DNA of 64,000 nt, taken from NCBI RefSeq assembly GCF_932274485.2, contig NC_065882.2:30708890-30772889 (forward strand), in the 5' to 3' direction. Below are positions 51,175-60,110 of this stretch, one piece after another (within the stretch, counting starts at the first letter, position 1; every line of letters begins with the position of its first letter). This stretch comes from Patella vulgata (taxonomy: Eukaryota; Mollusca; Gastropoda; Patellidae). Both the position numbers and the translations under genes were made by a program. The notes under the pieces were generated by a model that ran no database searches, was not told the DNA's origin, and worked only from the letters and a program-made list of their open reading frames with translations.

Positions 51175-51469
51175 AGTCAATTAAAGGGTTAAAAAATGAA
51201 AAAGCTATGTCCTTTTCATGTCATGATTATATTAATTATAAAATTCCTACCCTAGTGACTTCTCTTTTGTGGTAAGCTGATCTCTTTCTTTTCTTTGGAA
51301 GGGAACTATCGGTTGTTTCCTGGATAAATGGATGGCACTGATCCCGGAAGAAGTTTTTTGTACTTTTCTGTGAAGCGCAATGCCCAATGAGTATTCAATC
51401 CACGAAGTTTGCAAATGCCGATACTGAGCTTTGTTTACAACATGTGACTTCTTGCTCACTTTTCCACCC

Positions 51470-51739
51470 GTAGCAGTTTATCAGTTTCTGTTCAATTTCT
51501 TTTCATCTTGACAAATTGTTTATACCGATACTTTGATTTTCCAAAGGAATCATTGATTTTCAGATTGTAATAAATTTAAATAAAGCAGAAATATAAATAA
51601 TGCCAACATTGCCAACTATATTTTGAGAGTTCCGGTAGACTGATTTAATTATCATTCACTGATTCTGCGTCAGACGTTTCATGCATAGCTGTCCGTGATC
51701 CGAAAAATCGCAATTTGACTAAATCAATGGACACTTTTT
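51470..51739. other. 5' flank of the DDE-like gene; nothing recognised
   Basis: AT-rich; no inverted end or further exon of the gene could be identified. Confidence 0.35.
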
Positions 51740-53090
51740 AGGGTTTAACACTGCGTAGCTTGTGTGAAACACTATTGTTTTTGTTAAAATTATTATTCTT
51801 ATTAGGGTTATTATTTTTTTTTTTCCACTTGAGCATATCTCAGAAACTACTTGTCTGATTAATTCGATGTCTTCGGTTTTACTGGGAAAGTGGGTGTGAC
51901 TTAAGAGATTAAAGCTATTTCGAACGTTCTGCGACAATGCGAAATGTCCGAAACGACAAAGTTGTCATTTTTTGAAATATTGCAGTAATATTAACAATGT
52001 CATTATTTATTTAATACTCTAATTACTCCGCGGATGGTGCACAAAAGCAGTGTATTTTACAATACAGTCGAATGGATATATCTTGTGAAATATAGCACGC
52101 AGGTACAATTTCTTGGCAGTTTGTAATAAAGGATCATCTAGGGTTGTTGTTTATATAAATATAGTGCCATAACTTTAAATAGTTTTCGATATTTTTTTCA
52201 GCTCGGGGCACCCTACATATGTAACACATGGTAACAAATGTATGAATGGAATTGATATTGCCGGGTTTGATTGATTCTGCGTCCATTTTATAACACGTCT
52301 GCAATGTTTTTGTGGAAATCTGTTTATCGGTTCCATTGGTACCGGAAGTGGTAAGTTCAAGTGTAACGTGGCACTCGAAGTGACATAAGTTCAAGGGTAA
52401 CGTGGCACAGGTGAAACCCGTCATTACTGCGTCGCAGTTCTAGTTATTATTCTTATTATTCAAATTCCATTTTGATTAGATCTCAGCAACTGCTTGTCGC
52501 ATCGTTTCGATTTCTTCGGTTTTACTGGGAAAGTGGGTGTGACTTAGAGGATAAAGCTATTTTGAACGTTTTCCGACAATGTGAAATGTCTGAAATCACC
52601 GAAGCTATCGTTTTTAAAAATATTGCAGTAATTTTAAAAATAATCGTTGGATTTTAACTTTCGATACATTTTGGCATAGCCGGAAACAGGGCACATAGCT
52701 ACGCTACTTTTGATTTTCGGCAAATCTTCGCAAATATAAGGCGCCAATTTTAGAAAATTAAAATTTTTACAAAAAACTTTTTTATTTATGAATATTTTAT
52801 AGTCATGTTTTACACAAAATTAACGAGTCATCTGACTTGGCCAAAAATGTGAATTTTTTTTGTCTCAGTAATTTTCCTTGGGCACCATTGGCTAATTCAG
52901 TTTTTCAGTCCTAGATTAATTATTTATTGTTCGATTTGTATAAAACAAAGTTCATATGCTCCGTTGTCTCAAATGTCATTTTTTTTGTTACCGATAGAGT
53001 TATCTGTCGGCACCGGAAGTGGCATAATTTTACCAAAAGCTACAATTTTGACAGTAAGGTACCATTTTTCAAAAGCAAATATTATTTTTT
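51740..53090 (+). repeat. Family D copy
   Basis: Starts at GCGTAGCTTGTGTGAAACAC with (ATT)n, has a second internal start after TCGCAGTTCTAGTT at 52432, and carries ACCGGAAGTG near 52340 and 53017. It is ended by the type B element at 53091. Confidence 0.65.
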
Positions 53091-53935
53091 AAGGATAGGT
53101 TGCCAGGCAACGAAACATACGCCCACAGCAGCTAAATCGTCCGGGGAGTCAACAAGAGTTGTCGCATATTTCTACTTTTTTCGGTAATTAAACATTTATA
53201 ATACATTAAAATCTGATTAAGAGTAACAACTAATTAAGTAATTATCAGAAAACCATTAGAATTTGTTTGGTTTTTATAAAGTTCTGTCCCATGCTAATGT
53301 TTAGTATACGAAACTTTCAACATCATGGATTTAGTTGTTCAAGTCATAAAAATTCATTGAAAATCAATATACTTGTTCGTCTCAAGACCTTAAACTCTGT
53401 GTATAAATCTGAAGTCAATCGGATGATAACTTTAGCCTCTAGATCGCCACAAGATTTTTCAAAGTGATCAAGGACCGTAACTTGGGCAGTAATTATCGGA
53501 AATCGTTGAAAATCAATATGATTCTTTGTCTCATGACCTCAAACACTGTGTATAAATTTAAAGTCAATCGGATATTAACTGTAGCCTCTAGAGCATTTAC
53601 AAGTTTTTTTTAAGTGATCAAGGGCCATAACTCTGGCAGTAATTATCGAAAATCGTTGAAAATCAATATGATTCTTCGTCTCATGACCTCAAACACTGTG
53701 TAGAAATTTAAAGTCAATTGGATATTAACTGTAGCCTCTACAGCATTTACAAGATTTTTTGAAGTGATCAAGGGCCATAACACTGGCAGTAATTATCGAA
53801 AATCAATAGGCTTCTTCGTCTCATGACCTTAAACACTGTGCATAAATTTAAAGTCAATTGGATATTAACTTTAGCCTCTAGAGCATCCACAAGATTTTTT
53901 GAAGTGATCAAGGGCCATAACTCTGGCAGTAATTA
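53091..53935 (+). mobile_element. Type B pearl-like element, 3' truncated
   Basis: Canonical 5' end (GATAGGTTGCCAGGCAAC) and about four core units; the 3' tract and hairpin are missing. It is inserted in a family D copy. Confidence 0.78.
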
Positions 53936-54859
53936 TCTTCTTTTTCTCTCAGCTACGAGATATACGTAGAATCAAACCGGTCCAGAGCCGATCGTGTTGA
54001 TAAGAATCTGCTTATTTGACATTGACATATAACCGAAGGTGAATAGGCCTACTCGTCCAGTTAACACAACGGACAATCTCACATCGGTCCACAAAAGAGA
54101 GACACATATTAGTCGCCTCCAACTTCCGATTTCCAAGGCATTATAGTCTAAACCTTGACTCTCATACCAATAAACCATTTGGTACTATTTCGTACCTATT
54201 TCATATTAAACCCCTCGGGCGCCATGTTGAATCACACAGTATTTAACGTTCTAAAATCTAACTACTTCATGGAATCAACGACAAATCTAAACTTGGGCAC
54301 TCCAAACATTTTTATTTTTGTATTTTCTTTCATTATTAATGTCAACAGTCTAATTTGAATTGTATACATGCCTTCTATACATTATATAGAATAAAAACCT
54401 AAAGTGATAAACAGCTTGTTATGGTTTTACTTTGCATACATGTATAACGTTAATTGGTCATGAATTCACATATTAACAAATATAGGAAATGAAAACAAGC
54501 AAAAGCTTATTTATTAAAGTCATCTCCATACCATACAGGTGTTTAACAATCTACAATAGAAATGTTCAGCATGCACCACAAGCTTTATTTTAGGCCTAAT
54601 TTCTGATAAAAAAACCCACACCCTTCATGCTTCCCGAGTCTGTGGTGCCTGGGTTGTTCGCAGATTCGACATTTGCTGCCCCTTACTTTAGCAAAATTTC
54701 CTATTACTCGAAAAAATAGTGACATCCCTGCCTTAAGCAGTCATTTTTTGCAGTGAAACTCAAAGAAATGGTATTAGGAGGAAAAATAATCCCAGACAAG
54801 ACAATTTCATCAAATCCACTCAAACCTCATTATACGACCCCAAATTAGTACTTATTAAT
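53936..54859. other. No gene recognised
   Basis: Single-copy in this window, AT-rich. The small frames (for example 54155-54358) show no recognisable domain. Confidence 0.4.
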
Positions 54860-55100
54860 TAAGCTCTTAAACATACACTTTGCAAGAGCTAAATCTGCCT
54901 ATTGCAGGTCTTTCTTTAAGCCTGAAATGTTATATAAACTATTAAAGTATTAATTAGACATTTATTAACAAAACAAGACCATACAAACAATGATAACTTG
55001 GCTGAGAATGAAGTAATTCGAATGAAATTTTCAATATTTTCTTTTTTTTCATCTATTTTTGAATTATTATAGCAAAAATGGCCAACTCTTCATTCAAAGA
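54860..55100 (-). repeat. Family H repeat, inverted copy
   Basis: Has GCAAGAGCTAAATCTGCC..TGCAGGTCTTTCTTTA and GAAATTTTCAATATTTTC, the reverse complement of segments at 21990-22260. Confidence 0.5.
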
Positions 55101-55145
55101 CTCTTTCTTTAAGTAGTATAAGTACAACATTTTATGTTCTTAGTC

Positions 55146-55149
<4 letters not shown>

Positions 55150-55190
<41 letters not shown>
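55150..55190. repeat. (AG)n microsatellite
   Basis: About 20 AG units; it is the tail of the adjoining SINE read on plus. Confidence 0.95.
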
Positions 55191-55192
<2 letters not shown>

Positions 55193-55455
55193 TGTTTAAC
55201 ATCCACTCATTGACTCAACACAAGCTAGGTCATTTTGGGACTTACACATGGTTCAATTCTATTTCAATAATTCACTTGCGCGTAGGGGTTTTCAGCAGTT
55301 GGAGGAAACTGGAGTACCCAGAGAAAACGCACGAGTTTAGACAGGCGACCCAACTCCTTGTCACGTACAACCAGGAAATTGAAACCACGCCAGTTGACTC
55401 AATGACAGACCTCATCGTATAGCGCGCATGTGCTAACCATTCAGCCATCCAACCC
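55189..55455 (-). repeat. tRNA-derived SINE with (TC)n tail
   Basis: On minus the head starts near 55450 (GGATGGCTGAATGGTTAGC) with a B-box-like GTTTCAATTTCC, the body GTTTTCTCTGGGTACTCC, and the tail (TC)n. Same family as 1-275. Confidence 0.85.
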
Positions 55456-56063
55456 CCCCTTATGCTTTTACGCCATGCATTCTGTTTCTTAGTGTTAAGT
55501 ATGACAAGTTTACAAGAAAATTGTGGATGGACATTGAATTTTAACTCTTAATTAGATTTGGGAGGGTTAGGGGGTGCACTCCCAGGTATATGCACAGGTT
55601 ACAAAACCTAAGACTTGCCTTTCCAAAATGATCTAGGGGTAAAATATGTGTTGTTTGTAGACCTCAAATTCTTTGGACTCAATATTTTATTTAAATATCA
55701 CTGAAAATGTGGGCGTATAAAAAATGTTCATGTGTACCAGCTTTTTAACCACAACATGACTAAACACTTTACAACTATTTAAACTAACTGTCACTCTACA
55801 GACTATCTTTAAGGTTTTATAGTGGCTATATTGTATGGTGTATATGCCATCTTCTACTGTTATTTAAAGTGACTCAGCAAAAAAATAAATGAGCTTATTG
55901 ATCCATACATATATGTATACTATATAGTATACATACAGAACCTAGGTCAAGATATGGGATTTCAATTCAACCATACTTCCTTATTGAATAACAAATACTG
56001 TTTATCATTCAAGAGGCTACAAATTAGAAGGTTAATATTGGAAAAATAAACCAGCTAAGAAAA
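55456..56063. other. No gene recognised
   Basis: AT-rich; a stray ATGTGGGCGTATAAAA at about 55706 is a pearl-like 3' end without a body. Confidence 0.4.
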
Positions 56064-56383
56064 AACAGCGGTTGCCTAGCAAAATACGCTCACATTTTGC
56101 AAAAGATGGATAGAAAACAAGCTAAAGACAAAAGCGTTTTTTCAAACAATCAGTGGCCATAATCCAGAAAGTTATAGTCTGAAATGCAAAAAATTCAACA
56201 ACCTTCATATTACATACTTTTGCACAATTTGCATACAAAGAGCGGCCATTTTATCAGGCATATTAGTTTCGATTTTCCCGAAATTCGAATTCAACCTTCA
56301 TTATGGTGGAATGGTGATATAATTAAATTGATTTTCCTGAAATTCGAATTCAACCTCCATTATGGTTGAATGGTGATATAATT

Positions 56384-57600
56384 GTCCCTCACCTTTCGAA
56401 GAAAGCAGGGGACTATTAAAATGGGTTCGTTCGTCTGTCTGTCTGTCCGGCTGTCTGTCTGTCACACTTTTTGGGACACAATAACTCTCCTTCTAATTGA
56501 CCTAGAATGTTCAAACTTGGTGTAGGTGTTTATTAGGTCAATGCCTTGATGGAGTTCGAAGATGAGCATTTTCTGCATAGGGTAAGCAGAGATAAGCAAT
56601 TTGATTGGTTGATGCTTTGGGACATGATAACTTTAGTTCTAATTAAGTGAGAGTGATGAAACTTGGTGTATAGTTTCATGACATCACTACCTTGACTAAG
56701 TTCGATAATGAGCATTTTCTGCTCAGGGTAAGCAGAGCGATAAGCAATTTGATTGGCCAAGATTTTGGAACACATTAACTCTCTTTCTATTTGAGCTAAA
56801 ATGTTCAAACTTGGTGTAGGTGTTTATTAGGTCAATGCCTTGATGGAGTGTGAAGATGAGCATTTTCTGCTTAGGGTAAGTAGAGATAAGCAATTTGATT
56901 GGTTGATGTTTTAGGACACGATAACTTTAGTTCCAATTAAGTGAGAGTGATGAAACTTGGTGTATAGTTTCACTACATTAATACCTTGACTAACTTTGAT
57001 ATTGAGCATTTTTTGCTCAGGGTAAGCAGAGCGATAAGCTACAGTATTTGATTGGCCAAGACTTTGGAACACAATAACTCTCCTTTTAATTGAGCTAGAA
57101 TGTACAAACTTGGTGTAGGTGTTTATGAGGTCAAAGCCTTGATAGAGTCTGAAGATGAGCATTTTCTGCTTATGATAAAAAGAGATAAGCAATTTGATTG
57201 GTTGATGCTTTGGGACACGATAACTTTAGTTCTAATTAAGTGAAAGTGAGGACACTTCGTGTATAGCTTTATCAATACCTTGACTAAGTTCGATAATGAA
57301 ATTTTTTGCTGAGGGTAAGCGGAGTAATAAGCAATTTGATTGGTCGAAACTTTGGAACACAATAACTCTCCTTCTAATTGAGGTAGAATATTTAAACTTG
57401 ATGTAGATGTTCGTCTTGACTGAGTTCAATGATTAACATATCAAGCTAAAAAAGCTAAGCAGTGATAAGCAATTTCCTTGGTCGATGCTTTGGGACAAGA
57501 TAGAGAGTGATGAAACTTAGTGTGTAGTTGATGTCCGATTAATTAATATGTGTCATCTATCTATTTGGGGATTTCGGCGGGGGACATCAGTCTCACTGTT
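56384..57600 (+). repeat. Family F tandem repeat, ~150-bp period
   Basis: Starts GTCCCTCACCTTTCGAAG and a (TCTG)n tract, and ends GGGGGACATCAGTCTC, so the ends are near-inverted. The marker GAGCATTTT(C/T)TGCT recurs about every 150 bp (near 56563, 56710, 56860, 57003 and 57158). Apparent minus-strand frames here are repeat-derived. Confidence 0.65.
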
Positions 57601-57994
57601 GGCTTGTTAAATAGTTTTTAAAATCGAATAAAAATTGTGACGTCTAGAGAATCTACAAGCTAAACAACATGAATTTTCGTACAATCACGGGCCATAATTC
57701 AGGAAGTTAAAGTCTGATATGCGCGTATATCGAAAGTAACCAAGATCTTTGGGTTATAAATATGTATTTCAAGATTTATCAAAATCAGACGAAAATTGTG
57801 ACCTCTAGTGAGTCCACAAGCTAAAAATGTGATTTTTCATAAATTAGGGGCTATAATCCACGAAGTTATGTTCCGATACATGCCAATATCGAAAGGAACC
57901 AAGATATCTCGAACCTATAATTCAAGTTTTGTCAAAATTGGATAAAGATAGGTTGCCAGGCAATGAAACATATGCCCACAGCAGTCAACAACAG

Positions 57995-59081
57995 CAGTCT
58001 GCACCATTAACTTTCAAACTCACTTGCCCTGCGGGCAAGTACAATGACATTTACTTGCCCCAAAATTTTTTTACTGTACCGACAGCAGTCAGATGGAAAT
58101 GGTCAATTGAAATAAAAAAAGAACTAAACACATTTTTTATTAGATCATATATTTTGTTATTCATTACGATAAAATGTTCAGCCTTTACAATTCATTTTTT
58201 TTTAAAGGCAAGAGAGCTTTTGATGCATCTGATGAATTTTTATCTTTTCGTTCGCAAATATATGTGACATGAACGAGTGCCTTGGATAACTCATGTGACT
58301 GTATAGTGTCAATCCTAAAGTTTCCAGTGATCCCATCCACAAATCGGTTATTTGTATTAGTTTTGATGCAGTAGGAACAGGTCATAGAGACAGAATCATT
58401 CTCCCTCTGGTTCACATTTAACCAGGGCCTCCCAGTTAGCCAATGTTGTTTAAATTCACGTTTACGCGACACTGTTTCATACCTGCGCTTTGATTCTGCT
58501 ACTACTTGAGCAACATCGTCACCGGATCCGCGTTTCCTATTATTCAATGTCTTGCCGGGCTGTGCCCCTTCAACCCATCTTAACATCTCCAGACGACAAA
58601 GAGTGAAAGACAAAAAAGAACAGAAAAACGAAAGTCAAGGAAAACCGTCAACAAAGGTCACATTTCCAAGGTCATAAATGTCAAAGCAGTAGACAAGTAT
58701 TAAATGGAATTGTCTCCCTTGGAGTAGAAACTGGGCTCCACCGCGTTTCCTTGATCTTTTACCGATATTTTTAATCTTTTTAGCGAAATTTTCGCGTGTC
58801 ATCTTCGTCAATGTACATTTGTATCTAATTCTATTGAAAAACAGTACTGTACCGGCGGGCAAGTCCCAATGAAAGTCCCAAGTAAATTTTACTTGTCCCG
58901 GACAATCGGACAAGCGCCAATGTCACAGACTGCGAAATTTTTGCGTGTCATCTTCGTCAATGTACATTTGTATCTAATTCTATTGAAAAACAGTACTGTA
59001 CCGGCGGACAAGTCCCAATGAAAGTCCGAAGTAAATTTTACTTCTCCCGGACAATCGGACAAGCGCCAATGTCACAGACTG
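57995..59081 (-). mobile_element. hAT-type element with TTF zinc-finger N-terminus
   Basis: Ends CAGTCTGCACC and GGTGTGACAGACTG-like (CACAGACTG at 58932 and again at 59081). The right end is present twice because of a ~149-bp tandem duplication (58788-58932 and 58937-59081). Both ends also carry palindromes: CTTGCCCTGCGGGCAAG near the left, CTTGTCCCGGACAA near the right. Type B sequence continues on both sides, with a poor 6-bp flank match. Confidence 0.72.
58185..58613 (-). pseudogene. N-terminal part of a hAT transposase with TTF/ZMYM-type zinc finger
   Basis: Reads ..SRKREFKQHWLTGRPWLNV.., MTCSYCIKTN and FVDGITGNFRIDTIQSHELS, the pattern of the TTF-type zinc finger (R.F...WL...PWL, C..C, F..G...FR...I..H..S) that precedes many hAT transposases and ZMYM-like proteins. 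Upstream on minus, 58635-58913 gives a further frame (from MTRENFAKKIKNIGKRSRK) that may be its start. The catalytic part is absent, so the element is not autonomous. Confidence 0.65.
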
Positions 59082-60110
59082 CAAGAGTTATCATATATAT
59101 ATCTTTACTTTTTTCGGTAATGAAACATTTATAATACACTAAAATCTGATTAAGAGTAAGAACTCGTTAAGTACTAATCAGAAAATCATTAGAATTTGTT
59201 TGGTTTTTAAATAGTTCTGCCCCATGCTAACGTTTAGTATAGGAAACATTTAATATCATGGATTTAGCTGTTTAATATCATTGAAAATCGATATACTTGT
59301 TCATATTAAGACCTTAAACTCTGTGTATCAATCTGAAGTCAATCAGATGATAACTTGAGCCTCTAGAGCGTCACAAGATTTTTCAAAGTGATCAAGGGCC
59401 ATAACTTTGGCAGTAATTATCGGAAATCATTGAAAATCATTAGGATTCTTCATTTCATGACCTCAAATACTGCGTATAAATTTTAAGTCAATCGGATATT
59501 ATCATTAGCCTCTAGAGCGTCCACAAGATTTTTTCAAAGTGATCAAGGGCCATAACTCTGGCAGTAATTATTGGAAATCGGTGAAAATTAATAGGCTTCT
59601 TCGTCTCATGACCTTAAACACCGTGAATAAATCTTAAGCCAATCTGATGTTAACTTTGGCCTCTAGAGCGTCCACAAGATTTTTTGAAGTGATCTAGGGC
59701 AATAACTCTGGCAGTAATCATCAGAAATCGCTGAAAATCAATAGGATTCTTTGTCTCATGACCTTAAACACTGTGTATAAATTTAAAGTCAATCGGATAT
59801 TAACTTTTAGTCTCTAGAGCGTCCACAAGATTTTTTGAAGTGATCAAGGGCCATAACTCTGGTAGTAATTATCGGGAATTGATAAAATCAATAGGCTTGT
59901 TCATCTCATGACCTTAAAAACTGTATATAAATTTAAAGTCAATCGGATATTAACTTTAGCCTCTAGAGCTTGTGGACGCCGGACAGACGACAATATATGA
60001 CCACATTTTAATGTGGGCGTATAAAAATTGTGACCTGTAGAGTGTCCACAAACAAATTGTGGACGTCTGGACAGACGGGGGCGACGGCATAATACGTCCA
60101 CATGAAAATG

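Larger units (their letters stand above)
45174..51460 (-). pseudogene. THAP-like/DDE-transposase-like gene, nine exons, frame-broken
   Basis: Resembles a family of 'uncharacterized' invertebrate and fish proteins that look like a DDE transposase, possibly Kolobok-related; that link is from memory. Exons (minus): 51460-51251 (THAP-end-like LLPGSVPSIYPG, then KKRKRSAYHKREVTR), 49681-49541, 49219-49168, 48979-48751 (FKPYRRSIGVQV, acidic tail), 48537-48013 (cysteine pairs CHVC and CNFCGH, WTSQPFIG, GGDGRADTPGHCAKYGS), 47820-47634 (SNEV, VSDRHLQIQKW, YDVWHVSKG), 46265-46019 (WTKSIINHLYWSAGS, HVQNVHEGHSEFFP), 45803-45669 (GTKACEKLTDLL, EAYHSVV), 45322-45174 (LLIAALHYYENSTRNQA). All introns have GT-AG ends and mostly matching phases. 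Candidate acidic triad: D in GDGRAD, D in SDRH, E in EAYHS. Breaks: frame shifts in exons 1, 5 (two), 7 (run of eight A) and 8, with about 20 residues missing in exon 8. Confidence 0.72.
57945..60026 (+). mobile_element. Type B pearl-like element carrying a hAT element
   Basis: 5' end AGATAGGTTGCCAGGCAAT, ~150-bp core units from about 59290, and 3' end with a hairpin ending GTGGGCGTATAAAA at 60026. The type A host resumes with ATTGTGACCTGTAGAGTG. Confidence 0.8.
56064..60110 (+). mobile_element. Type A pearl-like element, host of a four-level nest
   Basis: Diverged 5' end CAGCGGTTGCCTAGCAAAATACGC at 56066, core pieces at 56100-56383 and 57600-57944, and 3' end at 60029-60110 (GGACGTCTGGACAGACGGGG, GTCCACATGAAAATG). 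Family F (56384-57600) and a type B element (57945-60026) lie inside it, and a hAT element lies inside the B element. Confidence 0.7.

Noticed and set aside
56533-57429. Repeated minus-strand frames with similar residues
   Set aside because: Produced by the ~150-bp family F repeat.
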